Source of the DNA: Streptomyces polyasparticus
GTDB taxonomy: Bacteria; Actinomycetota; Actinomycetes; Streptomycetales; Streptomycetaceae
Assembly: GCF_014493765.1 (NCBI RefSeq)
Contig: NZ_JACTVJ010000007.1
Span: 1-64,000 of the forward strand
Direction: 5' to 3'
Length of the DNA: 64,000 bases
Every line of letters begins with the position of its first letter. Positions within the stretch are counted from its first letter, which is position 1. The translations under genes were made by a program, and so were the position numbers. Under the pieces are notes generated by a model that made no database searches, was not told where the DNA came from, and saw only the letters and a program-made list of their open reading frames with translations. Below are positions 33,112-41,655 of this stretch, piece by piece.

Positions 33112-34308
33112 CTAGTTCGCGAGGAGGAGGTCCGGCCCGAACATCTCGTAGCGGATGCGCGCGGCCGGAACTCCCTTCTCCAGAAGCTGCGTCCGTACGG
33201 CCTTCAGGAAGGGCAGCGGCCCGCACAAATAGGCCGTGACCCCCTCCGGCAGCTCGATCCCGCTCAGGTCCATCCGGCCGGTACGCCCGGCCGGATGGTC
33301 CGGGCCGGCGGGCTGCTCGTACCAGACATGCGTGGTGGCGTTCGGCAGCTTCTCGCTCCACAGCGCCAGGTCGGAGCGGAAGGCATCGGTCCGCTCGCTG
33401 CGGTCGGCGTGCGCGACGATCACCTGCCGCTCGCTGCCGGTCCCCGCGAGCGCAGCGAGCATGCCGCTCATCGGGGTGCAGCCGATGCCCGCCGACGCGA
33501 GAAGCACCGGGCCCCGCGCCTCCTCGTCCAGCACGACATCGCCGAACGGCGCGCTGATCCGCAGCTTGGTGCCGACCACGGCCCGCTCGTGCAGATGGTT
33601 CGACACCTCACCGGGAAAGCCCTCGCGGCCGTCGATCCGCTTGACCGCGAACTGCAGACCGCGCTCGTGCAGGTTCGTCAGGCTGTACTGCCGTATCTGC
33701 CGCGCCCCGTCCGGGAGTTCGACCTGCACGGACACGAACTGTCCCGGCTTGGCGGACGGCACCTGCCCCTCGCCGTCGAGCTCCACGAAGAACGTCGTGA
33801 CCTCGGGCGTCTCCTCGACCCGGCCCGTCACCGTGTACCTGCGCCACGAGTCGCCGTCCGGGGCACCGGCCTCCGCGTACAGCCGGGCCTCGATCGCGAT
33901 CAGCGCGTTCGCCATCAGCCAGTACACCTCGTCCCAGGCCGCGGCCACCTCGGGCGTCACGGCCTCGCCGAGCACCTCGGCGATCGCCTCGAAGAGGTGC
34001 CGGTGCACGATCTCGTACTGGCCGGCGGTGATGCCGAGCGAGGCGTGCTTGTGAGCGATGCGGTGCAACATCACGTCCGGGCGGGTGTCCGGGTGCTCCA
34101 CGAGATACGTCGCGAACGTGGCGATCGAACCGGCGAGCGCCTGGCGCTGGCTGCCGTTGGCCTGGTTGCCGCGGTTGAACAGATCGCGCAGCAGCTCCGG
34201 GTGGGCCGCGAACATCTTCTCGTAGAAGAGCGGAGTGATGTCACCGATCGCGGCACCGACCGCGGGCAGGGTGGCGCGCACGACCTCGGTCGACTTCTCG
34301 GACAGCAT
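33112..34308 (-). CDS. hmp: Flavohaemoglobin (nitric oxide dioxygenase)
   Basis: A 398-residue three-domain protein. Globin domain: Tyr29 (B10) in PLFYEKMF, Gln54 near E7, proximal His88 in IAHKHASLG. FAD domain: GQFVSVQVELPD and RQIRQYSLTN. NAD domain: LASAGIGCTPMSGMLA and the C-terminal MFGPDLL. It oxidises NO to nitrate using NADH, FAD and haem, and protects against nitrosative stress. No NsrR gene is adjacent. It is convergent with the M28 peptidase gene. Confidence 0.96.
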   Translation of the reverse strand: MLSEKSTEVVRATLPAVGAAIGDITPLFYEKMFAAHPELLRDLFNRGNQANGSQRQALAGSIATFATYLVEHPDTRPDVMLHRIAHKHASLGITAGQYEIVHRHLFEAIAEVLGEAVTPEVAAAWDEVYWLMANALIAIEARLYAEAGAPDGDSWRRYTVTGRVEETPEVTTFFVELDGEGQVPSAKPGQFVSVQVELPDGARQIRQYSLTNLHERGLQFAVKRIDGREGFPGEVSNHLHERAVVGTKLRISAPFGDVVLDEEARGPVLLASAGIGCTPMSGMLAALAGTGSERQVIVAHADRSERTDAFRSDLALWSEKLPNATTHVWYEQPAGPDHPAGRTGRMDLSGIELPEGVTAYLCGPLPFLKAVRTQLLEKGVPAARIRYEMFGPDLLLAN

Positions 34309-34454
34309 GAACCGGGCTCCTTCGCCTGGGACAAGGGGAACGCCCTCAGTCTCGGTCCGCCGCCGCTGTGGACAGCCCGCCGAAGGTCCCTGCCGATGAG
34401 GCCGAAGGTCACGGATACCGACGCGCTGTCAGGGCCGTCCGGTACCCCCGCCCG

Positions 34455-36275
34455 CTACCGCCGCCGCGTCCCGAAGATCGACCGCGAGATCTCCCGCCCG
34501 ATCTGCGTACCGAGCGACCGCGCAAGGGACTTGAAGATCCCGCTGCCCACCACCTGGTCCACCATCGAGGCGTCCTGCGCGGGCGCCGAACGGGCCGCCG
34601 CCTTCGCGGCCTTCTCGGCCTCCTTCGCCTCCAGCTCGGCCTGCTTGGCGGCCTCGGTCTCGGCCTGCTGCGCGGTGATCTTCTCGAACGCGGACTCCGG
34701 GTCCATCGCCTCCGCGTAACGCGAGTACAGAAGCGAGGACTTGACCGCCGCGTCCAGGGCGGAGGCGTCGATCGGCCCCATCAGGGACTCGGGCGCACGC
34801 AGCCGGGTCGCGGACACCGGCGTCGGCGCACCCTTCTCGCTCAGCACGGTGATCACCGCTTCACCGGTGCCGAGCTGGGTGAGCAACTCCTCCAGGTCGT
34901 ACGCGGAGTTGGGGAAGGTCTTGACCGTCGCCTTGAGCGCCTTCTGGTCGTCGGGCGTGAAGGCGCGCAGCGCGTGCTGCACCCGGTTGCCGAGCTGGGC
35001 GAGCACATCGGCCGGCACGTCCTTCGGCGTCTGCGTCACGAAGAAGACACCGACGCCCTTGGACCGGATCAGCCGCACGGTCTGCGTGATGGCCTCCAGG
35101 AACGCCTTGCTCGCCCCGTTGAACAGCAGATGCGCCTCGTCGAAGAAGAAGACCAGCTTGGGCTTCTCCAGATCGCCGACCTCGGGCAGGTTGTTGAAGA
35201 GATCGGCCAGCATCCACATCAGGAACGTCGAGAACAGATGCGGTTTGTCCTGTACGGCGGGCAGTTCGAGCACCGAGACCTGCCCGCGCCCGTCGGGCGC
35301 CGTCCGCAGGAACTCGCTCACGTCGAACTCGGGAAGCCCGAAGAACGGGGCCATCCCCTGCGCCTCGAACGCGGTCAGCGCCCGCAGGATCACCCCGGCC
35401 GTGACACTCGACAGACCGCCGATGGCCTTGAGTTCGGGCTTGCCCTCGTCCGAGGTAAGGAAGGTGACGACCGCCCGCAGATCCTTCAGGTCGTGCAGCT
35501 CCAGGCCCTTTTGATCCGCGTAGTGGAAGATCAGGCCGAGCGACTGCTCCTGCGTCTGGTTGAGCTGAAGCACCTTCGACAGGAGCACGGGTCCGAAGCT
35601 CGTGACCGTCGCGCGTACGGGGATGCCGGGGCCGATCCCGCCGAGCGCGTAGAACTCGCTGGGGAACCCCTTGCCCTCCCACTGCTGCCCCACGTCACGG
35701 GCCCGCTCCTGCACCTTGTCGTTGGCCTCGCCGGGCGCGGAGATACCGGAGACGTCGCCCTTGATGTCCGCGAGGAACACGGGCACGCCCTGCGCGGCCA
35801 GCTGCTCCGCGATCAGCTGCAGCGTCTTGGTCTTGCCGGTACCGGTGGCACCGGCGACGAGGCCGTGCCGGTTGAGCATGGACAAGGGGATACGGATCTG
35901 CGCCCCGGGCAGGCACTGGCCGTCCCACAGCAGGGCACCGAGATCGAGCGCCTCGCCGGTGAACGCGTATCCGGCGGCGATGGCGGCGGCCTCGTCGGGC
36001 AGCGCCGTACCGGGGGTGGGAGCGGGACCGGGCGGCGCGGGCGCGGGGGCGGGCTCCGTCGCCGGCTCGGGCGGCGCGGGCGTCGGCTCGGCGCCTACGT
36101 CCGGGGTCGGCGCGGGGCCGGGGGGCGCGGGGGCGGGGGCCGGGGCGGAGCCGGGAGCGGGGCCGACCGCAGGTTCCGCGCCTGTCGCCGGGGCCTCTTC
36201 CGCACCGGTCGCCGGGGCCTCCGTCGCACCGGGCAGGTCCGCGCCCTCGGGCGCCGTCGGCTCGCTCTCGTTCAT
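34455..36275 (-). CDS. HerA-like (DUF853) P-loop ATPase with Pro/Ala linker
   Basis: A 606-residue cytoplasmic ATPase from ATG 36275. The N-terminal ~115 residues are Glu/Pro/Ala-rich and include a duplicated PAPAPAPPGPAPTP block. The helicase core has Walker A AGATGTGKTKTLQLIAEQL and Walker B PKLVFFFDEAHLLFNGASKA, plus VGVFFVTQTPKDVPADVLAQ. The C-terminus has a Glu/Ala/Lys coiled coil (QAETEAAKQAELEAKEAEKA) and a basic tail. The family is annotated as HerA-like helicase; its job in Streptomyces is unknown, and no nurA partner is adjacent. The downstream-in-window genes are divergent. Confidence 0.88.
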   Translation of the reverse strand: MNESEPTAPEGADLPGATEAPATGAEEAPATGAEPAVGPAPGSAPAPAPAPPGPAPTPDVGAEPTPAPPEPATEPAPAPAPPGPAPTPGTALPDEAAAIAAGYAFTGEALDLGALLWDGQCLPGAQIRIPLSMLNRHGLVAGATGTGKTKTLQLIAEQLAAQGVPVFLADIKGDVSGISAPGEANDKVQERARDVGQQWEGKGFPSEFYALGGIGPGIPVRATVTSFGPVLLSKVLQLNQTQEQSLGLIFHYADQKGLELHDLKDLRAVVTFLTSDEGKPELKAIGGLSSVTAGVILRALTAFEAQGMAPFFGLPEFDVSEFLRTAPDGRGQVSVLELPAVQDKPHLFSTFLMWMLADLFNNLPEVGDLEKPKLVFFFDEAHLLFNGASKAFLEAITQTVRLIRSKGVGVFFVTQTPKDVPADVLAQLGNRVQHALRAFTPDDQKALKATVKTFPNSAYDLEELLTQLGTGEAVITVLSEKGAPTPVSATRLRAPESLMGPIDASALDAAVKSSLLYSRYAEAMDPESAFEKITAQQAETEAAKQAELEAKEAEKAAKAAARSAPAQDASMVDQVVGSGIFKSLARSLGTQIGREISRSIFGTRRR

Positions 36276-36396
36276 TTCAGGCCCCTGTTCCCGGTTTGAC
36301 TGTTCCCGGTCTGCCACGTTTTGTGACGGTATTTCCCAGCCTTGCACTCCGTCGCCATGGCTGCGCCCGGAGCCCCCTGCCCGGTAGGCTTTCCGT

Positions 36397-36693
36397 GTGA
36401 TCTTCAAGCGCATCGGAAACGGCCGGCCGTACCCCGACCACGGCCGGGAAAGCACCCGGCAGTGGGCGGATGTCGCGCCGCGCCCGGTCCGCCTCGATCA
36501 GCTGGTCACCACCAAGGGCCAGCTGGACCTGGAGACCCTCCTCGCCGAGGACTCCACCTTCTACGGCGACCTCTTCGCGCATGTCGTGAAGTGGCAGGGC
36601 GACCTCTACCTCGAGGACGGCCTGCACCGCGCCGTCCGCGCGGCCCTGCAGCAGCGCCAGGTGCTGCACGCGCGCGTACTCGAACTGGGCTGA
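36397..36693 (+). CDS. Conserved small protein with a ParB-like DGLHR motif
   Basis: A 98-residue protein from GTG 36397 (MIFKRIGNGRPYPDHGRES), highly structured throughout with no signal peptide. The stretch VRLDQLVTTKGQLDLETLLA and YLEDGLHRAVRAALQQRQVL recalls the ParB/sulfiredoxin fold in which a parameter-setting strand precedes a D-G-x-H-R motif. In databases I believe it is called a VapB-family antitoxin in Streptomyces, but no toxin gene is adjacent, so I would not use that name. It is divergent from the HerA-like gene. Confidence 0.75.
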   Translation: MIFKRIGNGRPYPDHGRESTRQWADVAPRPVRLDQLVTTKGQLDLETLLAEDSTFYGDLFAHVVKWQGDLYLEDGLHRAVRAALQQRQVLHARVLELG

Positions 36694-36803
36694 ACCCACG
36701 GCCCGCCGGAGCCAAGTCGGCATTGACCCTTTCGGGTTGGGTTCGCCCGCCACCCATTGATCATTTAGTAGGCAGACCCCACCCCCGGCATTACGCTGCG
36801 CCC

Positions 36804-37433
36804 ATGAGCATGCTCACACCCCCCGGCATGGGCGGCGAATACCGCATCACGGGGGACAAGTACCCGCGGATGCGCCGCAATCGGCGGCGCCGCCGGATCG
36901 TGCTCGCGGTCTTCGCCTGCGCCGCCGTTCTCGGGCTGCTCGCCTACGGGACCATCGAGTTGATCGGTGTCTTCTCCGGCGACAAGGGCGGCAGAACCGT
37001 CGCTGCCAAGCCCGACTGCAAGCAGACCCCCACCTCGGCCCCGCCGAAGGCGGCGCTGCCGAAGCCGGCCGACATCAAGGTCAACGTCCTCAACGCCACA
37101 CCCCGCGGCGGTCTCGCCAAGGAGACGGCGGACGAGCTCAAGAAGCGCGGCTTCGCCATCGGCAAGGTGGGCAACGCACCCGCGGAGTTCGACAAGAAGG
37201 TCAAGGGCGAAGCGATACTGCTCGGCCCCAAGCCCGCCCTGACCTCGTCGTTCGTCGTCCTCGGCACGCAGGTCGCGGGCGCCGAGTCGCAGACCGACGC
37301 CCGTAAGTCCACGGACATCGACCTGATCCTGGGCGCGGGCTTCAAGTCCCTGGCCAACAAGGACGCCGCGGCCAAGGCCCTGGACGCCCTGACCAAGCCG
37401 GCCCCCGCACCACCGAAGCCGAAGGGCTGCTGA
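36804..37433 (+). CDS. LytR C-terminal-domain protein, membrane-anchored
   Basis: A 209-residue protein from ATG 36804. A basic cytoplasmic N-terminus (RMRRNRRRRR) precedes one membrane helix (IVLAVFACAAVLGLLAYGTI, residues ~33-52). The outside part is a LytR_C domain: ADIKVNVLNATPRGGLAKET, then LKKRGFAIGKVGNAP and GAEAILLGP-like VKGEAILLGPKPAL, ending with a predicted glycan-facing tail and Pro-rich end. The catalytic LytR-CpsA-Psr domain is absent. Such stand-alone LytR_C proteins are probably accessory to cell-wall polymer attachment. There is no clear ribosome binding site. Confidence 0.87.
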   Translation: MSMLTPPGMGGEYRITGDKYPRMRRNRRRRRIVLAVFACAAVLGLLAYGTIELIGVFSGDKGGRTVAAKPDCKQTPTSAPPKAALPKPADIKVNVLNATPRGGLAKETADELKKRGFAIGKVGNAPAEFDKKVKGEAILLGPKPALTSSFVVLGTQVAGAESQTDARKSTDIDLILGAGFKSLANKDAAAKALDALTKPAPAPPKPKGC

Positions 37434-37596
37434 CACCGGCGGCATCGCATGGGGCGTCGGTCCTGAGATCTAGGACCGGCGCCTCATCTGCGTCACGGTC
37501 GTGCTGCCTGGGCGCCATGGCCGACTGCGGGGGTGCAGGGGCAGAGCCCCCGCATGGCCCGGGTACGGGTCCGCTGTCGACTGCGGGCCGTTGCGC

Positions 37597-37812
37597 CTGC
37601 GGCGGGTCTCTTCCCCCACCCCTTCCCGAAACCGGAGCTGCGCCCCGGACCCCGGCATCCGAACTTCGTTCGGATCTGCTCAAGCGCCGCAGGGGCTGGA
37701 TACCGTCCGGCGTTTGAGGACGAGCGCGTTCAGCGCGAAAGGGGGTCTGGGGGCGAAGCCCCCAGTTTCGGGAAGGGGCGGGGTGGGGGAGAAGAGCCCG
37801 CCGCAGGCGCGC
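37597..37812. repeat. Dispersed hairpin-rich intergenic element, copy C as a head-to-head pair
   Basis: The left half (37597-37697) is the inverse of copies A and B: CTCAAGCGCCGCAGGGGCTG and hairpin CCGAACTTCGTTCGG are readable on the plus strand. The right half (37698-37812) is in direct orientation but of a variant type, with CCGTCCGGCGTTTGAGGACG, GGGGGTCTGGGGGCGAAGCC and GGGAAGGGGCGGGGTGGGGG. Both halves end in GCCCGCCGCAGGCGC or its complement. Confidence 0.85.
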
Positions 37813-37898
37813 CTGGCGCGGCGTACCGGAGCTGCGAGGCCGCGTCGTGATGCGCGACGGCGCGTGGCGGACGTGATGGCCACACGCCCCGCATGACG

Positions 37899-37928
37899 GA
37901 GGGGCCGCCGGATCTCCGGCGGCCCCTC
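37899..37928 (-). terminator. Rho-independent-like terminator of upp
   Basis: GAGGGGCCGCCGG and its exact complement CCGGCGGCCCCTC are separated by a 4-nt loop. The hairpin lies 27 bp beyond the upp stop codon on the minus strand. As usual in Streptomyces there is no strong T-run. Confidence 0.8.
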
Positions 37929-37954
37929 GGCCCTGCGCTTGTGCCGTACGGGAG

Positions 37955-38590
37955 CTACTCGGCCGACCCGTACATGCGGTCACCCGCGTCGCCGAGGCCC
38001 GGCACGATGTAGCCGACCTCGTTGAGGCGCTCGTCGACCGCGGCGGTCAGGACGGTGACCGGGGTGCCGGCGAGCTCGCGCTCCATGACCTCGACGCCCT
38101 CGGGCGCCGCGAGCAGCACCACGGCGGTCACGTCGTCGGCGCCGCGCTTGATGAGCTCCTTGATCGCGGCGACGAGCGTCCCGCCGGTCGCGAGCATCGG
38201 GTCCACCACGTACACCTGCCGCCCCGACAGGTCCTCGGGCATGCGCGTCGCATACGTGGACGCCTCGAGCGTCTCCTCGTTGCGCACCATCCCGAGGAAG
38301 CCCACCTCGGCGGTCGGAAGGAGCCGGACCATGCCGTCGAGCATGCCGAGCCCGGCGCGCAGGATCGGCACCACGAGCGGACGCGGGTAGGAGAGCTTGA
38401 CCCCGGTCGTGGGGCCCACGGGGGTCTCGATGTCGACCTGCTCGGTCCGCACATCCCGCGTCGCCTCGTACGCGAGCAGCGTCACGAGCTCGTCGGCCAG
38501 GCGCCGGAAGGTCGGGGAATCGGTGCGCTTGTCACGCAACGTGGTGAGTTTGTGCGCGACCAGGGGGTGGTCGACGACGTGCAGGCGCAC
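37955..38590 (-). CDS. upp: Uracil phosphoribosyltransferase
   Basis: A 211-residue enzyme converting uracil and PRPP to UMP in pyrimidine salvage. The PRPP-binding loop is [20 protein letters not shown] and the uracil-binding C-terminus contains [16 protein letters not shown]. The start is GTG 38590 with GGAGGCTCTT before it; the much longer open frame upstream is not coding. Synteny with the TadA block on the other strand is conserved in Streptomyces, as far as I recall. A hairpin terminator follows. Confidence 0.97.
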   Translation of the reverse strand: MRLHVVDHPLVAHKLTTLRDKRTDSPTFRRLADELVTLLAYEATRDVRTEQVDIETPVGPTTGVKLSYPRPLVVPILRAGLGMLDGMVRLLPTAEVGFLGMVRNEETLEASTYATRMPEDLSGRQVYVVDPMLATGGTLVAAIKELIKRGADDVTAVVLLAAPEGVEVMERELAGTPVTVLTAAVDERLNEVGYIVPGLGDAGDRMYGSAE

Positions 38591-38783
38591 AAGAGCCTCC
38601 AAGCTCCGGGTCACGGGTCCGAACTGCGGGCTCGACCCGCCGTCCCCCAGGTTACCGGGGCAAACAGGGCCCGGCTCGCGCACGCGTTCCAGGCCACACC
38701 CCTGAGACCGCACCCTGAGCGTTCGCATCAAACCCGCCGTACGAGGGAAACTGCATGGGCAAGACCGGAGGGTGGTGTGGCCC

Positions 38784-38960
38784 ATGCGAGACGAAGAGCC
38801 GCAGGAGCAGCCCGAGACCGACGCCGAGCGCCGCAGGCGCCGGGCCCAGTTCCTGCGCGAGCGCCACGAGGCGCAGCAGCTGCGCGACCGTGTGAAACCC
38901 CGCCGCGCCCGTGCGGCACGCATGCGCCAAGCGATGCGGATGCGTACGTTCCGCTGGTGA
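38784..38960 (+). CDS. Small highly basic conserved protein
   Basis: A 58-residue protein from ATG 38784 ([20 protein letters not shown]). After an acidic lead it is an Arg/Gln-rich probable helix ending [21 protein letters not shown] site is 17 nt upstream; GTG 38772 is an alternative start. The same small gene lies between upp and the TadA-associated gene in other Streptomyces as I recall (SCO4040 position). It could bind nucleic acid or the ribosome by composition, but this is unsupported. Confidence 0.65.
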   Translation: MRDEEPQEQPETDAERRRRRAQFLRERHEAQQLRDRVKPRRARAARMRQAMRMRTFRW

Positions 38961-39183
38961 TCCGGCCTGCTGCGGGCGCTGTGGACCCGTGCCAGGAGCC
39001 CCACCGGACCCGGCGCGGACCGAACCCGCGGCGGCTCGCCCGGACACAGCGCACCGAAGACCTCTCGCCGAGCCGCACTTTCTGCCACGATTCCGAGTGG
39101 GCGGGGCGGAAGTGCACTTCCTCGTCCAGACTCCGCCGGGGGGACCCCCAACCGGCACGCCTCAGACCAGTGGGAGAGTCACG

Positions 39184-39738
39184 GTGTACTTCGCCGCACT
39201 GCTCGCGCGCACCGAAGACGGGTGGGAAGCGAGCGACACGGAGCTCGACGATGTGGAGACCCTGTCGGATCTGACAGAACTGGCCCGGGAACATGCGGCC
39301 GGGGACACCGACGACGACACGGTGCTCGTCTTCATCGAGCAGGAAGATGTGTGGTTCGGCGTCGTCCGCGTGGACGGCGAGGAGGACCCCCGGATCTATG
39401 TCTCGGACGCCGCCGCTGCCTCCCGCAGCAGCTACGGCGAGATCCTCCTCACCGACGAGCTCCTGGGCCGCGAGCCCGGCTCGGGTGACGAGGCCGACCT
39501 GGAGGACCTCACCGATCTCGACGGAACCGAGGACGGTGAGCCCGAAGCCGAAGCGGAGGACGACTCCGACGAGGGCGTCGCGGCGTCCGATGCCGTGCCC
39601 TCGGGCCCGCTCGGCGACACCCGGATCCTCGACGACCTGGGCCTGTCCGAGAAGGAGCTCCTGTCCCTGCACACCGACGCCCTGAACGAGATCGCCGACG
39701 CCCTCGGTGCCTCGGAAGTCCTGGAGACGGTGCGCTGA
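39184..39738 (+). CDS. tRNA adenosine deaminase-associated protein
   Basis: A 184-residue acidic protein from GTG 39184, with GGGAGAG before it. The N-terminal ~85 residues (VYFAALLARTEDGWEASDTE to VSDAAAASRSSYGEILLTDE) form a compact domain; a long Asp/Glu linker follows; the C-terminus LDDLGLSEKELLSLHTDALN to IADALG is helical. The family is named for its constant position before tadA in actinobacteria. Its role is not known; it probably assists or regulates TadA. It is 19 bp from tadA and almost certainly co-transcribed. Confidence 0.88.
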   Translation: MYFAALLARTEDGWEASDTELDDVETLSDLTELAREHAAGDTDDDTVLVFIEQEDVWFGVVRVDGEEDPRIYVSDAAAASRSSYGEILLTDELLGREPGSGDEADLEDLTDLDGTEDGEPEAEAEDDSDEGVAASDAVPSGPLGDTRILDDLGLSEKELLSLHTDALNEIADALGASEVLETVR

Positions 39739-39757
39739 CCCGCATACGTACGACACC

Positions 39758-40228
39758 TTGAACATCTCCGATCCCGTACGCGACCGCTGGCAGCCGCCGA
39801 TGGAGCGCGCCCTGGAGGTGGCCGAACTGGCCCTCCAGGGCGGCGACGTCCCCGTCGGCGCGCTCGTGCTCGGCCCCGACGGCGAGCTTCTCGCGGCCGG
39901 GCACAACGAACGCGAGGCCACCGGCGACCCCACCGCCCACGCCGAGGTCCTGGCCCTGCGCCGGGCCGCGGCCAAGCGCGGGGAGTGGCGGCTGACCGGC
40001 TGCACCCTCGTCGTCACGCTCGAACCGTGCGTGATGTGCGCGGGTGCGCTCGTGCAGTCCCGTATCGCCCGGGTCGTCTACGGCGCCCGGGACGAGAAGG
40101 CCGGCGCGGCGGGCTCCCTGTGGGACCTGGTCCGCGACCGGCGCCTCAACCACCGCCCCGAGGTGATCGCGGGCGTCCTGGAGGCGGAGTGCTCGGCCCG
40201 CCTCACCCAGTTCTTCCGCGACCGCTGA
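39758..40228 (+). CDS. tadA: tRNA adenosine(34) deaminase TadA
   Basis: A 156-residue zinc deaminase forming inosine at position 34 of tRNA-Arg(ACG), whose gene is also in this window (62.8 kb). The zinc site is HAE in DPTAHAEVLALRRAA (His ligand and catalytic Glu) and PCVMC in LEPCVMCAGALV. The start is taken as TTG 39758 because ISDPVRDRWQPPMERALEVA resembles the N-terminal extension I know from Streptomyces TadA; ATG 39800 is the shorter alternative. Length is normal for bacterial TadA. Confidence 0.94.
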   Translation: MNISDPVRDRWQPPMERALEVAELALQGGDVPVGALVLGPDGELLAAGHNEREATGDPTAHAEVLALRRAAAKRGEWRLTGCTLVVTLEPCVMCAGALVQSRIARVVYGARDEKAGAAGSLWDLVRDRRLNHRPEVIAGVLEAECSARLTQFFRDR

Positions 40229-40329
40229 ACGGCCGTCCGCGCCCCCTGGACCCCGTGTGCGCCACGTCACGGAGGGCTTCCCGGATACGGATTTCTGACC
40301 AGGGGCTCCTTTGGGCTAAGCTCTCTCTC

Positions 40330-40414
40330 GGTAGCGTGTCCGAGCGGCCGAAGGAGCTCGCCTCGAAAGCGAGTGTGGCGCAAGTCACCGAGGGTTCAAA
40401 TCCCTCCGCTACCG
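40330..40414 (+). tRNA. tRNA-Ser (anticodon CGA)
   Basis: 85 nt with acceptor GGTAGCG/CGCTACC and discriminator G, anticodon stem CTCGC/GCGAG enclosing CTCGAAA (anticodon CGA), a long variable arm as expected for serine, and T arm AGGGTTCAAATCCCT. CCA is not encoded. It reads UCG codons. Confidence 0.96.
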
Positions 40415-40421
40415 CTCTTCA

Positions 40422-40454
40422 CGAAGGGCCCGGCTCAATGAGCCGGGCCCTTCG
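40422..40454 (+). terminator. Terminator of tRNA-Ser(CGA)
   Basis: CGAAGGGCCCGGCTC and GAGCCGGGCCCTTCG are perfect complements around a 3-nt AAT loop, beginning 8 nt after the tRNA. The arm is 15 bp. Confidence 0.9.
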
Positions 40455-40482
40455 CGTTGTTCAGGGTCCCTAGGATCGCCGC

Positions 40483-41655
40483 ATGGCGATACGGAAGCAG
40501 TCGACACCGCCGAGAGCCCTCGCCGTCGGCGATGTGGTGGCCGCCCCTTCGCGGGAGCTCGGGGCCTGGACCGCCGCGCAGATCATTCGGCTCGACGCCG
40601 AGTCGGAGACCGCCGCCGTACTCGAGTTGGACTGGTCCGGGCCGGAGCCCTTCTGCGTCGTCGACCTCGGCGAGGTCGCCCCGCTCGTGCTGACCCATCA
40701 CTCATGGAACGGCACGCTGTCGTACGGCAACATCGAATGGGTGCTGCCGCGCAGCCACAAGGTCATCGGGGCGCTCCCCCTGCTTCATGGCATGCCGTCG
40801 AACAGCTGGTCCTCCGGATGGCGACTGGGCGATCAGCTCGCCCGGCAGCGGCGCTGGGACAGCGGTGTCGAAGAGGATCCGCCGGTGGAGTGGAGGGCCG
40901 AGTACACCGGTGCGGCGGTGGACGAACTCCTCGATCAGCCGACCGCGCCCCAAGAGCACGTCACCGAACTGACGATCCGGGAGATCGACTCTCTGGACTG
41001 CTCACGGCTCGTCCGGCTCTTCCCCTCCCTGACCCGGCTCCATCTGCACGGGCGCCTCGGCCTGCTCAGCGGTGCGGGTGAACTGAACCGCCTCGGCGGG
41101 CTGCAGAGAATCGGCATCAGCGACCTGTACGGGATGAGTGCGGACGATTGCCTGCACCCTCGGACCGTGCCGGAGCTCGAGTCCTTGGACCTCTACGGCA
41201 TCCCGGCCGCCTACGCCTCCGCCATGCGACGCGCCTGGCGGCCCGAGATCCCTGCGGGCACCTACGTGTCGGTCCTGCGCGCCCGCAAGCCCGAGTGGGT
41301 CGAGGAGAACCGGAACAACCCGCTGCGCGGCTGGGACGGCTGCGAGCACATCGGCGCCGCTCTCTACAAGCGGGCCGTCGCCCAGTACAAGGCGACGCGG
41401 CAGGCGGTTCTCGAGGAGTACGCCCACGGAAGCCCGGAGGGCCGGCAGGAGCGTCTGGAGGCGATCGGACGCGGCTACGGAGAGGCGTTCAACAAGCTGG
41501 ACCGCCGCGCACAGTTCATCGAAACCGTCGAGCGCGAGGATCTCTTCGAGGCGCTCGATCACCTCGCGGGCGAGGCCGAGGCGCTGCACGGACCCTGCGC
41601 CGAAGGGGCCCGCGACCACCTCTGCTCGGGAGCCGACTCCGTCCGCGACTGGTAG
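40483..41655 (+). CDS. Hypothetical protein with leucine-rich segment
   Basis: A 390-residue cytoplasmic protein from ATG 40483. Residues ~1-110 look like an immunity-26-like beta domain (ALAVGDVVAAPSRELGAWTA, then AAVLELDWSGPEPF). Residues ~160-235 have leucine-rich-repeat periodicity (LTRLHLHGRLGLLSG, LGGLQRIGISDLYG, VPELESLDLYGIP). The rest is helical and charged. The combination is reminiscent of polymorphic-toxin immunity proteins, but no toxin gene is adjacent. It starts 68 bp after tRNA-Ser, and its codon use is slightly less biased than its neighbours, so acquisition at the tRNA is possible; I found no flanking att duplication. Confidence 0.7.
   Translation: MAIRKQSTPPRALAVGDVVAAPSRELGAWTAAQIIRLDAESETAAVLELDWSGPEPFCVVDLGEVAPLVLTHHSWNGTLSYGNIEWVLPRSHKVIGALPLLHGMPSNSWSSGWRLGDQLARQRRWDSGVEEDPPVEWRAEYTGAAVDELLDQPTAPQEHVTELTIREIDSLDCSRLVRLFPSLTRLHLHGRLGLLSGAGELNRLGGLQRIGISDLYGMSADDCLHPRTVPELESLDLYGIPAAYASAMRRAWRPEIPAGTYVSVLRARKPEWVEENRNNPLRGWDGCEHIGAALYKRAVAQYKATRQAVLEEYAHGSPEGRQERLEAIGRGYGEAFNKLDRRAQFIETVEREDLFEALDHLAGEAEALHGPCAEGARDHLCSGADSVRDW

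Larger units (their letters stand above)
37434..37954. other. 520-bp gene-free stretch holding inverted repeat element and upp terminator
   Basis: No credible coding frame. It contains copy C of the dispersed hairpin element as an inverted pair (37597-37812) and the upp terminator (37899-37928). Short frames in this stretch are repeat translations. Confidence 0.75.

Noticed and set aside
36397-36693. VapBC toxin-antitoxin locus
   Set aside because: No PIN-domain gene or other toxin is adjacent on either side.
37955-39151. 398-residue form of uracil phosphoribosyltransferase
   Set aside because: The extra N-terminal part is Arg/Ser-rich antisense-like sequence without conservation; GTG 38590 with GGAGG gives the normal 211 residues.
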